Positions 8,167-16,323 of a stretch of DNA of 36,627 nt are shown piece by piece. The translations under genes were made by a program, and so were the position numbers. The stretch comes from JBBQWR01 sp038210495 (GTDB lineage Bacteria; Planctomycetota; Planctomycetia; Pirellulales; DATAWG01). The notes below the pieces were generated by a model that worked only from the letters and a program-made list of their open reading frames with translations, had not been told where the DNA came from and did not search any database. Each line of letters starts with the position of its first letter. Within the stretch, counting starts at the first letter, position 1. The stretch covers positions 1 through 36,627 of the forward strand of contig JBBQWR010000051.1 in NCBI GenBank assembly GCA_038210495.1, in the 5' to 3' direction.

Positions 8167-8367
8167 ACACATTCCATTATTGGCCCACTCGAGATCGCCC
8201 CACATCCTTTCGCGAGATGTTCCGGGAAGTTACGCAGGCGCCACGGACGTCCCACGGCACATGTCGTTTGCCACGCAACTTGAACCGACCCGACCCGCGA
8301 CCCATAATAGTTGTGCATTTCGCGCGTCCGGCTCAGGGGGTCGGTGTTTCGTTGGGGAAGGGCTTGG

Positions 8368-10284
8368 ATGACAACGTTGAGTCACGACCTTCCGTCTTCG
8401 CCGCTCAATCTGCCCACCGGCGGCGAGCTAGGCGCTTTGCCGCCGCCGACGATCCTATCCGGGAGCGGCGCGCCTCATCTGGAACTGCTGCGCGGGAAAA
8501 CCGCGCTCGACGCGGGTTGGTCGATCGATGGCTCGGCGCCGGATGTTGAAGGTGAAGCGCCGGCTGGAACGATTGAGCCGATTGACGCGGCCGAGGGGGA
8601 GATTGACGGTCCGCCGCCGCTTCCCAGGGCTTCGACGAACGCCTCCGGCACTGGCCATCTGGATTCTGCAAGCTTGGCCCAGCGGTCCGCGCTCGCGGCG
8701 GAGCTCTCGGTCTGGATGAAGGCCAATCTCCAGTGGTACGCGATCAGCTTTGCGGCCCACATGATCGCGCTCGCCGTGGCGATGCTGATGCTAGGCAGCT
8801 TCTACATCGTTCGCAAATCTTATACGCCCGAACTGACGTTCTCCGCCGTCGACGACAATTGGTCGAATCACGAGACGCTTGCGGCCGACAACATTGCGCC
8901 CCCGCAGATCGAGACGACTCTGCTGAGTCCCGACACGATCCGCGATTTCCGCCCGTTGTCTGGTCAGCCGAAGGCGACGGGCGATGCGCAGAATGCGCAT
9001 CCCGCAGGAGGCGGTCTCCCGGGTCGCGAGTCGCTTGGTGGCGGCGATGCGTTCGCCTTTAGCGGCGCTGGCGCCGGACCGAAGCATAACGGCGCCGGTG
9101 GTCTGGGCGCCGATCGCGGGTTTTCGACCAAGCCGGGTCGCGGCGGCGCCGGAGAAGGCTACGGCGACCGTGGCGGCGCTCGACATGGTCCTGGCTCCGG
9201 TCGCACGAAGGACACCGATCTGGCGGTAGCGATCGCGCTCGATTGGTTTCATCGGCATCGCAACCAAAATGGAAGTTGGAGCCTCGTGCGGTTCACCAGC
9301 CATTGCAAGGGAAACCCGTGCTCGAGCCCCGGCACGGCCGAGGCCGACGCGGCCGCCACGGCGCTGGCTCTGCTCCCGATGCTCGGCGCCGGCGAGACGC
9401 ACCTCACCCGTGGACCCTATCGCGACGACGTGAAGAACGGTCTGTACTGGCTCATTCATCATCAAACGACCAGCGGCGATCTATCGGCCGGCAGCGACAA
9501 ACCGATGTACGCCCATGCCCTGGCGACGCTCGCACTGTGCGAAGCCTACGGCATGACGCAAGACATCAAGCTTCGCGAGGCCGCCCAGCGCGGCGTTTTT
9601 TATATCGAGGCGGCTCAGGTCCGCGCCACGGGTGGCTGGCGATACGTGCCCGCCGATGTCACCGGGGGCGACACATCGGTGCTGGGCTGGCAAATGATGG
9701 CCCTTCGCGGCGCGCAGCTCGCCGGCATCAACGTCAACACGATGACGATGGAAAACGCGAAAAAGTGGCTCGCCCGCGTCTCGAAGGGGAGCCAGCACGG
9801 ACTCTACGCTTATCAGCCGCTCAAGGAGGCCACGCCCACGATGACCGCGATCGGCATGCTTTCTTGGCAATACATGGGGATGCGGGCAGACGATCCGACG
9901 ATGGTCGAGGGGAAGTATTATCTAATGGATAATTTGCCCGACAACGGCGTGCGGAATACTTACTACTGGTATTACGCGACGCAGGTGATGCACAACTTTG
10001 GCAGCGATCCGAAGTGGGACACGTGGAATCGGCGCGTGCGTCGTTGCCTTGTAGAAACGCAGTGCCGCGAGGGCTGCGCCGCGGGGAGTTGGGACCCCGA
10101 GAGCCCAACGCTCGACGCTTGGAGCGAGCAAGGGGGCCGAATCGTGACGACGGCCTTCTCGACGCTGTCGTTGGAAGTTTATTACCGCTATCTGCCCATT
10201 TACAGAATGGGTTCGACGCCGACCGACGAGCCGCCACCCGGAGCCAATGCGATCGGCAATCTCAACGACGTCGTCGCGCCGTAG
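8368..10284 (+). CDS. Single-pass membrane protein with squalene-cyclase/prenyltransferase-like repeats
   Basis: 638 residues from the ATG at 8368; a GGGGAAG element lies 7 bases upstream. The open frame begins 19 codons earlier but those codons look untranslated. Order: proline-rich acidic cytoplasmic region (1-115), one membrane helix (about 124-147, WYAISFAAHMIALAVAMLML), a glycine-rich linker (about 213-285), then alpha/alpha-barrel repeats (about 290-620) with QNGSW, GGWRYVP, GDTSVLGWQMMAL and PTMTAIGMLSWQYMG as turn motifs. These resemble the QW-type repeats of terpene cyclases and prenyltransferases. The catalytic DxDD of squalene-hopene cyclase and the DCTAE of oxidosqualene cyclase are not seen, so an enzymatic role is doubtful. 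The barrel is probably extracytoplasmic. Such fusions are common in planctomycetes and of unknown role. Confidence 0.85.
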   Translation: MTTLSHDLPSSPLNLPTGGELGALPPPTILSGSGAPHLELLRGKTALDAGWSIDGSAPDVEGEAPAGTIEPIDAAEGEIDGPPPLPRASTNASGTGHLDSASLAQRSALAAELSVWMKANLQWYAISFAAHMIALAVAMLMLGSFYIVRKSYTPELTFSAVDDNWSNHETLAADNIAPPQIETTLLSPDTIRDFRPLSGQPKATGDAQNAHPAGGGLPGRESLGGGDAFAFSGAGAGPKHNGAGGLGADRGFSTKPGRGGAGEGYGDRGGARHGPGSGRTKDTDLAVAIALDWFHRHRNQNGSWSLVRFTSHCKGNPCSSPGTAEADAAATALALLPMLGAGETHLTRGPYRDDVKNGLYWLIHHQTTSGDLSAGSDKPMYAHALATLALCEAYGMTQDIKLREAAQRGVFYIEAAQVRATGGWRYVPADVTGGDTSVLGWQMMALRGAQLAGINVNTMTMENAKKWLARVSKGSQHGLYAYQPLKEATPTMTAIGMLSWQYMGMRADDPTMVEGKYYLMDNLPDNGVRNTYYWYYATQVMHNFGSDPKWDTWNRRVRRCLVETQCREGCAAGSWDPESPTLDAWSEQGGRIVTTAFSTLSLEVYYRYLPIYRMGSTPTDEPPPGANAIGNLNDVVAP

Positions 10285-10437
10285 GGAGGCTCTAATCACT
10301 CGCGATTCTGATCCGGGGGTTCCTTGCGCTGCGCTTCGGTCACCCCCGGCTACTCGCATCACGCCGCTAGCGCGGCTTAGCATTCTGCGGCTCGCCTTGG
10401 CCTAGCCGCCGCTCGCCCGGCGCCCCAGCCCCGCTCC
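10285..10437. repeat. Intergenic palindrome CCGGGGGT...ACCCCCGG
   Basis: Arms CCGGGGGT (10313-10320) and ACCCCCGG (10342-10349) are perfectly complementary around a 21-base loop (TCCTTGCGCTGCGCTTCGGTC). A second short hairpin (CGCCGCTAGCGCGGC) follows near 10361-10377. The element sits between convergent genes, so it may serve as a two-way terminator. I believe this sequence type recurs between planctomycete genes; that is from memory, not checked. Confidence 0.6.
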
Positions 10438-10947
10438 TCATTTCCTCGCCTCACGAACCAGATGCGCGAGCTCCGGCGCGATCAATTTTTCCATCGCGAG
10501 TTGCACGGCGGCGGGGGAGCCGGGCATGGTGAGTAGAACCTTGCGGCCGACGAGGCCACCGATGGCGCGGCTGAGCATGGCGGCGGCGCCGACTTGCTCG
10601 TAGCTCAGCATTCGGAAGAGTTCGCCGTAGCCTGGTAGATGCTTGGTCAGAATGCTGCTGACTGTTTCGAAGGTCTGGTCGCGGCTGCCGACGCCCGTGC
10701 CGCCCGTCATTAAGATTGCGTCCAAGTCATCTCGATTGGCGAGCCGCACGATCAGCGCTCGCATGACGGCCGGTTCGTCGGGCACGATCTCGCGGACGAT
10801 TGTTTCGTGGCCGGCGGCCGTTAGGGCGGCGATGATCGCGGGTCCGCCGCGATCGGTTTCGAGCGTGCGCGTATCGCTGACGGTAATTACGGCGCAGCGG
10901 ACAGTATGGGGCGCTTCGCTGCGGTGTTGGTCGACGGTTTGGCTCAT
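10438..10947 (-). CDS. moaB: Molybdenum cofactor biosynthesis protein MoaB/MogA family
   Basis: 169 residues; ATG at 10947 with a GGAG site 7 bases upstream. The family adenylylates molybdopterin before metal insertion (MogA) or is its close relative MoaB. The fold signature is present: AVITVSDTR near residue 19, DAILMTGGTGVGSRDQTFE (about 75-93) with the MPT-binding GGTG and the RDxT motif, the AMLSRAIGG stretch and LLTMPGSPAAVQLAMEKLI (about 138-156). Cytoplasmic. No other moa/moe genes are nearby; the gene upstream on the same strand, an acyl-CoA dehydrogenase, is unrelated. MoaB and MogA cannot be separated from sequence alone here. Confidence 0.92.
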   Translation of the reverse strand: MSQTVDQHRSEAPHTVRCAVITVSDTRTLETDRGGPAIIAALTAAGHETIVREIVPDEPAVMRALIVRLANRDDLDAILMTGGTGVGSRDQTFETVSSILTKHLPGYGELFRMLSYEQVGAAAMLSRAIGGLVGRKVLLTMPGSPAAVQLAMEKLIAPELAHLVREARK

Positions 10948-10997
10948 GTGATTGCTCCGATCGCGTTGATCGCCCCATGTATGTGGCGGCTAAATTT

Positions 10998-11014
10998 ACT
11001 CCCGACTCCCGACT
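10998..11014. repeat. Heptamer repeat copy against a stop codon
   Basis: ACTCCCG-ACTCCCG-ACT lies at 10998-11014, and the minus-strand acyl-CoA dehydrogenase stop (TAG, 11013-11015) overlaps its last two bases. Same unit as at 3700, 4001 and 36441. Confidence 0.75.
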
Positions 11015-12935
11015 ATTCCCCACCGTAGGGCATCAAGATTTCATCCGGATGCACGCCCGCGATCGACCTGAAGCCGCCGTCGGCGATCGCCGCGCCGAGT
11101 TCCGTAATTTGGCGGAAGTAGCGATCCGTCGGCGGGGCGCCGGTCAATTTGCGCGTCAGGTCCTGGCACAAGCAGTCGGCCGCGCCGCGAACCAGTTCGT
11201 CGTCGCTGCGGCCTGCGTACAGGGTCACGCATAAGACGGTTACCGCGTCTTGCATCTGCTGCGAAAGATACGCCATCCGGCACTGCCGGTCGGCGAGCGC
11301 GAGTTGGTGTTTGCGCATGACGCCGTCGATCGTCCGCGGCGAATGCTGCAAGAACGACGTGGCGAACTCGGCGTGATGTCGCAAGCCGGCCGGCAATGGC
11401 GGGAGCTGCGGCGCAGCCTTGCGCCGCAGTCGCTCGGCGATGAGCCAGCGGGCATAGGGCCCAATCGCGCTGCGCAGGGCCCAGGCGTGGGCCGGATTCA
11501 ACGGATTGGGTTTCTTGATCCCGGCCGACGCCAGCGCCTTGCCGATCGGCTCGAAGTATCGCGTGCCGTGCTGCTTGACGAGAGATTTGAAAAACGCCAT
11601 GCCGAGCATCTCGCCTTCCCCCTCGTAAATGCACGGGGCGAGATATTCATGCACATTGTCGCCAAACAGATGGCCATGCAAAAACGAGCGGCCACCGTGC
11701 GTTTTCATTAACAGCTCGACAGCCGCCTCCTTTTGGGCCTCGCTGCCGAAGATCTTGGCGATGATGCATTCCATCTCGCCGCGATAGCCTTGATCCAATA
11801 GCCCCCCGCACCAAGCGACCAGCGCATCGCAACCCACGATCAATCCCGCCAATCGCCCCAGCCGCCGGCGGACAAGCTCGCGATTGGCGATCGGGGCGCC
11901 ATACGTCTGGCGATACTTGGCCCAGGGCAAAATGCTGGCGAGCATCAAACGCATCGTGCCAGCGGCGTTAGCACACAGGGCGACGCGCCCCAAGTTCAGT
12001 CCGTGATAGGCGATCGTCAGTCCATCTCCGCGCGGCGGCGTCAAAAGATTCGCCGCCGGCACACGAAAGTCTTTGAACACGATGCCGTAATTGTGCGTCT
12101 GCTTAAGAGCGTACAGACCGTAGCGCCGTAGTTGGAATTGTGCATTCTCGGCCTCCGGCAAATCGGCGATCAGCACGGCCGGCCGGCGGTCGATCAAGCA
12201 GACCAAGCCGATTGTCCGCCCTGGCAGGACGTTGGTGATGAACAGCTTCTCTCCGTTCACGACGAACTCGTCTCCAACCCGCTCAGCCCGGGTGCGCATT
12301 GCCGTCAGATCGGAACCGGCGCCCGGCTCGGTCAGTGCGAACGCCGAGAGCCGCTGGCCGCTGGCCAGCGACGGCAGAAATCGCTGCTTCTGCTCCGGCG
12401 TGCCAAACGTGCGAACCGGATCGACCGCGCCGATGCAGCCGTGCACCGAGGCCAGCCCCGCCACCGTCGGGTCGATGAGCGCCATTTGCGTGAGGAAGCG
12501 CGCGAAGCTCGAAAAGGGAGTTCCGCTGCCGCCATACTCGCGGTCGACTAACAAGCCCCAGTAGCCGGCGTCTCCCAATTCGTCGAGTAGCGACCGACTC
12601 AATTTGCCCTCGTCGTCCAGCAGCGTGCGAGCATCTCGATGCCGGCGAGCGACTTCCAGCGAGTCGGCCATGACCGTGGCCGCGCGAGCGGATGGGTCCG
12701 CCGCCGTTGGGCTGAACAGTTCGACCGGTAATTTGCGCTCCCAAACGGCCCGATGAATGGGACTCTGACCGGTCTGAAACCGCGCCGCGAACAGGGTTTC
12801 CACTTGGTCGTCGGCCGTGTCCACGGCGCCGGTCCGACGAGCCTCTTCATCGCTTTTGCCGCCGAGTCTCAAGGCTGTTTCGGCAAACGACGCGGCGTCC
12901 AGCCGAGCAGGAATAGGCGTCGTCGCGGGATTCAT
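11013..12935 (-). CDS. Acyl-CoA dehydrogenase, long form
   Basis: 640 residues from the ATG at 12935, longer than the usual 380-400 of short/medium-chain enzymes and nearer to FadE/VLCAD types. FAD-dependent alpha,beta-oxidation of acyl-CoA, first step of fatty-acid breakdown. Visible: LVDREYGGSGTPFS (about 131-144), FALTEPGAGSD (about 200-210; FAD and substrate loop), GEKLFITN (about 228-235), RVALCANAAGTM in the middle helices, KTHGGRSFLHGH and CIYEGEGEMLGM. The E of YEGEGE is at the position of the catalytic base in related long-chain enzymes. About 180 extra C-terminal residues are mostly helical and may pair with membranes. No other beta-oxidation gene is adjacent, so the physiological substrate is unknown. 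Confidence 0.9.
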   Translation of the reverse strand: MNPATTPIPARLDAASFAETALRLGGKSDEEARRTGAVDTADDQVETLFAARFQTGQSPIHRAVWERKLPVELFSPTAADPSARAATVMADSLEVARRHRDARTLLDDEGKLSRSLLDELGDAGYWGLLVDREYGGSGTPFSSFARFLTQMALIDPTVAGLASVHGCIGAVDPVRTFGTPEQKQRFLPSLASGQRLSAFALTEPGAGSDLTAMRTRAERVGDEFVVNGEKLFITNVLPGRTIGLVCLIDRRPAVLIADLPEAENAQFQLRRYGLYALKQTHNYGIVFKDFRVPAANLLTPPRGDGLTIAYHGLNLGRVALCANAAGTMRLMLASILPWAKYRQTYGAPIANRELVRRRLGRLAGLIVGCDALVAWCGGLLDQGYRGEMECIIAKIFGSEAQKEAAVELLMKTHGGRSFLHGHLFGDNVHEYLAPCIYEGEGEMLGMAFFKSLVKQHGTRYFEPIGKALASAGIKKPNPLNPAHAWALRSAIGPYARWLIAERLRRKAAPQLPPLPAGLRHHAEFATSFLQHSPRTIDGVMRKHQLALADRQCRMAYLSQQMQDAVTVLCVTLYAGRSDDELVRGAADCLCQDLTRKLTGAPPTDRYFRQITELGAAIADGGFRSIAGVHPDEILMPYGGE

Positions 12936-13063
12936 GGTCGAAAGCCTCGTTTGTTGGTTGTAGGGGTGGCAGTGCCCACCCTACGATGGGTTCACCGGCT
13001 TTATCTGCGGCGGATTGCAGGTTCGCTGCCACATTGGCAGACGTTCATCGTCGAAAAGATTGT

Positions 13064-13091
13064 TTGACCCGAGTCGGCAGTTTCATAAAAT
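13064..13091 (+). promoter_or_regulatory. Candidate promoter for groES-groEL
   Basis: TTGACC (13064-13069) and TAAAAT (13086-13091) are 16 bases apart, close to a sigma70-type consensus. A 6-bp inverted repeat (13075-13097) brackets the -10 hexamer and a second one follows at 13105-13119. The distance to the groES ATG is about 275 bases. Confidence 0.5.
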
Positions 13092-13097
13092 CTGCCG
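13075..13097. promoter_or_regulatory. Inverted repeat CGGCAG-N11-CTGCCG over the -10 region
   Basis: Two perfect 6-base arms enclose TTTCATAAAAT, so a bound dimer would cover the candidate -10 element. It is placed like an operator and may replace HrcA/CIRCE control, which is not seen. An RNA hairpin is less likely because the arms straddle the expected start of transcription. Confidence 0.4.
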
Positions 13098-13104
13098 GGT
13101 AATT

Positions 13105-13119
13105 GATAATCGCATTATC
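13105..13119. promoter_or_regulatory. Inverted repeat GATAAT-CGC-ATTATC upstream of groES
   Basis: Perfect 6-3-6 palindrome located just downstream of the candidate -10 element (13086-13091), near where transcription would start. Its AT-rich arms stand out in a GC-rich background. Possible regulator site. Confidence 0.4.
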
Positions 13120-13366
13120 GCCATAGAGGACAGCCACTTGCGCCCCTGGCGTCGTTCCCGGCGCGCCGATTGCTCTCGCGGTGGTCCACCCTCGGGGCGC
13201 CACGCGCTTTGGCAGACGTGTTGCTCCCGGCCACCCGCATTCTAAGAAGACGGCTGGCTAAACACAAAACAACCTAGTGACTTTCGGGCGCTCGAAGGCG
13301 TCCGCATTACGATCCGCGTGCCGTTACGCGAATCGACAACGACCAGTTTTCGGAGGCGATTTAACT

Positions 13367-13711
13367 ATGTCGACCGCGACCAAATCCAAGAGCCCGGCCC
13401 CCACTGCAAAGAAGTCAGGCATCCGCCTGCAACCGCTTGGCGACCGGGTGGTCGTCGAACGCGAGAAATCGGAAGGCAAAACCGCCGGCGGCATCGTGCT
13501 GCCGGACAACGCCAAGGACAAGCCCGCCCGTGGGACCATCCTCAGCGTCGGCGAAGGACGGCTGCTCGAAGACGGCTCGCGCCATGCGTTGCAGGTCAAG
13601 CCGGGCGATCGCGTCATCTTCTCCAGCTATGCCGGCGAGCAGTTTAAGGTCAACGAAGAAGAACTGCTGCTCATGCGCGAAGAAGACATCCTGGCCATCA
13701 TCGAGGGTTAG
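13367..13711 (+). CDS. groES: Co-chaperonin GroES
   Basis: 114 residues from the ATG at 13367, which follows a GGAGG site (13352-13356); the frame is open 30 codons further upstream but without support. GroES caps the GroEL ring and closes the folding chamber. After an unusual 18-residue Lys/Ser/Ala-rich N-terminal extension (MSTATKSKSPAPTAKKSG) the standard fold follows: RLQPLGDRVVVER, the mobile loop EGKTAGGIVLPD that contacts GroEL, ARGTILSVGEG, VKPGDRVIFSSYAGEQF, and the C-terminal ILAIIEG. It precedes groEL by 124 bases in the same direction, as in typical groESL operons. Confidence 0.97.
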   Translation: MSTATKSKSPAPTAKKSGIRLQPLGDRVVVEREKSEGKTAGGIVLPDNAKDKPARGTILSVGEGRLLEDGSRHALQVKPGDRVIFSSYAGEQFKVNEEELLLMREEDILAIIEG

Positions 13712-13835
13712 TAGCCGATCTCGCGAGTGGCTAAACCGCCGGTCAGGCGGCCACCCTACCCCCGATCTCCCAAATCCCATTTCCCACTCATAATCGAACA
13801 TTCTTTCACAGACGAATTTCAGGAGTTCCACTGCT

Positions 13836-15467
13836 ATGGCAAAGATGATGGCTTTCGATCAAGAAGCCCGCGAGGCAATGCGGCGCGGTGTCGCCAAACT
13901 AGCCCGGGCCGTCAAAGTCACGCTCGGCCCCAAGGGTCGCAACGTAATTCTGCAAAAGAGCTTTGGCTCGCCGACCGTCACTAAGGACGGCGTCACGGTC
14001 GCGAAGGAAATCGACCTCGAAGACGTCTACGAAAACATGGGCGCCCGGATGGTCCGCGAAGTCGCTTCGAAGACGAGCGACGTCGCCGGAGACGGCACTA
14101 CCACCGCCACCGTTCTGGCCGAAGCCATCTTCAACGAGGGCCTCAAGGGAGTTGTGGCCGGAGTCAACCCGATTCAGATGAAGCAGGGCATGGAACGGGC
14201 CGTGACCGACATCACCGAAAAGCTCAAGAAGATGTCGATTGCCATCAAGAACAAGAAGGAAATGGCCCAGGTCGCCTCCGTCGCCGCGAACAACGACGAA
14301 GAGATTGGCAACCTGTTGGCCGAAGCGATGGAAAAAGTCGGCAAGGATGGCGTGATCACGGTCGACGAAGGCAAGAGCCTGAAGACCGAAGTCGAATGGG
14401 TCGAAGGCATGCAGTTCGACCGCGGTTATCTTTCGCCGTACTTCGTCTCCGATCCGACCCAGATGCAGTGCGTCCTCGAAGACGCCTATGTACTGGTCTA
14501 TGAGAAGAAGATCTCGAACGTCAAGGAACTTGTGCCGATTCTGGAAGCGGTCGTGGCCGCCCGCAAGCCGCTGCTGATCGTGGCCGAGGACATCGAAGGC
14601 GAAGCTCTGGCGACGCTCGTGATCAACAAGCTCCGAGGGACGTTCAACGTCTGTGCCGTCAAGGCGCCAGGCTACGGCGATCGGCGCAAAGCGATGTTGG
14701 AAGACGTCGGCGTGCTGACCGGCGGTACTCCGGTGTTCGAGAGCCTGGGCACGAAACTTGAGAGCCTGACACTGGCCGATCTCGGTCGCGCCAAGAAGGT
14801 GATTGTCGACAAGGACAACAGCACGATTATCGAGGGTGGCGGCAAGAGCGCCGACATCAAGGCTCGGATCGAGCAGATCCGCCGCGAAATCTCCAACTCG
14901 ACCAGCGACTACGACAAGGAAAAGCTGGAAGAGCGGCTGGCGAAGCTGGCCGGCGGCGTGGCGAAGATCAATGTTGGCGCCGCGACCGAAAGCGAAATGA
15001 AGGAAAAGAAAGCCCGCGTGGAAGATGCCCTGCATGCGACCCGCGCGGCCGTCGAAGAAGGTATTCTGCCGGGTGGCGGCGTGGCCTTGCTCCGCGCGAC
15101 TGCGGCCTTGAAGCCGGAAGGGCTCAGCCACGATGAACAGGTCGGCTTCAACATCGTCGTTCGGGCTTGCCGAGCGCCGATCACGATGATCGCGACCAAC
15201 GCCGGTCAAGACGGCAGCATCGTTTGCGAGAAGGTTTTGGAAGGCAAGGGCAACTTCGGTTACAACGCCGCGACCAACGTCTTCGAGGACATGGTCAAGG
15301 CCGGCGTGATCGATCCCACCAAGGTCACTCGCACCGCGCTGCAAAACGCCTCCAGCGTTTCGACTCTGCTGCTCACCAGCGATGCCCTGATCGCCGAGAA
15401 GCCGAAGTCGGAAGGCAAAAAGGGGGGCGGCGGCGCCGGTCACGGCGGCGATTACGACATGTATTAA
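13836..15467 (+). CDS. groEL: Chaperonin GroEL
   Basis: 543 residues; ATG at 13836 with AGGAG at 13821-13825. ATP-dependent folding chamber of the cytosol, partner of GroES. The ATP-site motifs are intact: VTLGPKGRNV (about 28-37), VTKDGVTVAKEI (about 48-59), GDGTTTATVLAEAI (about 86-99), and ILPGGGVALLRA (about 410-421). The apical domain with its hydrophobic substrate sites (GYLSPYFVSD) is normal. The tail is odd: it ends GGGGAGHGGDYDMY in place of the GGM repeats of housekeeping GroEL, a change that alters the chamber floor. Planctomycetes often carry several GroEL copies; which one this is cannot be told here. Confidence 0.97.
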   Translation: MAKMMAFDQEAREAMRRGVAKLARAVKVTLGPKGRNVILQKSFGSPTVTKDGVTVAKEIDLEDVYENMGARMVREVASKTSDVAGDGTTTATVLAEAIFNEGLKGVVAGVNPIQMKQGMERAVTDITEKLKKMSIAIKNKKEMAQVASVAANNDEEIGNLLAEAMEKVGKDGVITVDEGKSLKTEVEWVEGMQFDRGYLSPYFVSDPTQMQCVLEDAYVLVYEKKISNVKELVPILEAVVAARKPLLIVAEDIEGEALATLVINKLRGTFNVCAVKAPGYGDRRKAMLEDVGVLTGGTPVFESLGTKLESLTLADLGRAKKVIVDKDNSTIIEGGGKSADIKARIEQIRREISNSTSDYDKEKLEERLAKLAGGVAKINVGAATESEMKEKKARVEDALHATRAAVEEGILPGGGVALLRATAALKPEGLSHDEQVGFNIVVRACRAPITMIATNAGQDGSIVCEKVLEGKGNFGYNAATNVFEDMVKAGVIDPTKVTRTALQNASSVSTLLLTSDALIAEKPKSEGKKGGGGAGHGGDYDMY

Positions 15468-15534
15468 TAGACGAGTCGGCGCCAGGCCCTCTCGCTAGTC
15501 TGCCTTCGGTCGACGGCCGGTGGCGCAGCGTGAT

Positions 15535-15566
15535 GGCGCCCAACCCTGGCGCCGTTCGATTTTAAT
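15535..15566 (+). terminator. Weak hairpin after groEL
   Basis: GGCGCC (15535-15540) and GGCGCC (15548-15553) pair around a 7-base loop, followed by GTTCGATTTTAAT. The stem is short and the T tract is interrupted, so this is a weaker candidate than the one at 15644-15682. Confidence 0.3.
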
Positions 15567-15643
15567 TAACCCACCAACCGCGACGACCCGCCCGGCGACT
15601 TGCCGGAGCTAGAAAATTGCGGTTGGCGGCCTACCTACTTAAC

Positions 15644-15682
15644 CGGCTCGCTGGTCCTCTCGGATCAGCGGGCCGTTTTTTT
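15644..15682 (+). terminator. Strong rho-independent terminator downstream of groEL
   Basis: A 10-bp GC-rich stem (CGGCTCGCTG 15644-15653 with CAGCGGGCCG 15666-15675, one T.G wobble) with a 12-base loop is followed directly by seven T (15676-15682). This is a textbook intrinsic terminator on the plus strand, 177 bases after the groEL stop. It isolates the next gene at 15720 from groESL transcription. Confidence 0.85.
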
Positions 15683-15719
15683 CGCGCGGTCATCGCTATG
15701 CAGCTCATCCGCTAACCCG

Positions 15720-16181
15720 ATGATCGGTATGGAAAACCACCGGAACATTAAGAACGCCGAGAGTCTGGTCTCCATTTTCGGTTGTTGGCCATCGTTTCAC
15801 GATGCTGAGGTCATCTGGCTGCGGCTCGACCGACGAGAGACTTCCCTCGGCGATGGTCCCACGCTTGAAGCACTCATTCATACGTTCCAGATGACAAGCG
15901 AAGTGAACGCCGCAGGGTTCTTCGTTCTGCAAAACCACACACTCGTCCACATGCGGTTTGCTAGAGTCGTGGAATTGAAAATGGAGGGCTTCAATCGCCA
16001 GAATGCCCTGTTCGGCCTTACAATCAAGGACATCAGGCCGGGGCAGTTGGAGCGAATTGACTTCGAGGTTGGATTTGATTCCTCTTTCGGCCTAGAGGCC
16101 TCTTTCCAGTGTCATGGGATTGAAGTTGTGAATGTCGAGCCATGCGACAGCGCTGGTTTACCAATTCTCACGAGTCGATAG
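15720..16181 (+). CDS. Imm50-like immunity protein family
   Basis: 153 residues from the ATG at 15720 (or 150 from the ATG at 15729); the frame stays open to 15600 but that part overlaps the terminator. The sequence has the pattern I associate with Imm50-family proteins: LVSIFGCWPSFHDAEVIWLRLDR (the start of the domain), a middle part FQMTSEV with HTLVHMRF, GFNRQNALFGLTI and a C-terminal GLEASFQCHGIEVVNVEP. Members are predicted immunity proteins against polymorphic toxins, often found alone in arrays. No toxin with a matching trafficking domain is in the window, so this is an orphan. The local base composition is visibly less GC-rich than groEL, suggesting transfer. The family assignment is from memory of the motif and not searched. 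Confidence 0.65.
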   Translation: MIGMENHRNIKNAESLVSIFGCWPSFHDAEVIWLRLDRRETSLGDGPTLEALIHTFQMTSEVNAAGFFVLQNHTLVHMRFARVVELKMEGFNRQNALFGLTIKDIRPGQLERIDFEVGFDSSFGLEASFQCHGIEVVNVEPCDSAGLPILTSR

Positions 16182-16323
16182 CCTGCCGCGTTCGTCGGAC
16201 ATGAACCGCTTGCGGACTTCGGATTTGTTGAAAGTTCACCGGCGCTGAGCAGCAAACCTCAACCGGCGGCAATGCCGCTCAACCGGGCCGCGCGGTCATC
16301 TTGATCGGGGCCGTTTTGTTGGA

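Larger units (their letters stand above)
7744..8367. other. Divergent intergenic region secA / cyclase-repeat gene
   Basis: About 620 bases separate two divergent starts. It holds the secA promoter candidate and a perfect inverted repeat at 8146-8166. The plus-strand ORF 8013-8549 overlaps the next gene in another frame and has no recognisable features, so I do not call it. I see no RNA gene here. Confidence 0.5.
12936..13366. other. Divergent region between acyl-CoA dehydrogenase and groES
   Basis: About 430 bases with no gene. It holds an imperfect palindrome GTAGGGGTGGCAGTGCCCACCCTAC (12960-12984, dispersed-repeat type) and the putative groESL control region at 13064-13119. The remaining 250 bases up to the groES start would form an unusually long leader if the promoter call is right. 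I found no CIRCE box (TTAGCACTC-N9-GAGTGCTAA). Confidence 0.6.

Noticed and set aside
8013..8549. 178-codon plus-strand ORF before the cyclase-repeat gene
   Set aside because: Arginine-rich translation and long overlap with the real gene in another frame.
13000..13366. CIRCE/HrcA operator before groES
   Set aside because: No TTAGCACTC-N9-GAGTGCTAA or close relative was found; the palindromes present are different.
13899..15443. 514-codon minus-strand ORF opposite groEL
   Set aside because: Antisense shadow of groEL; no recognisable protein.
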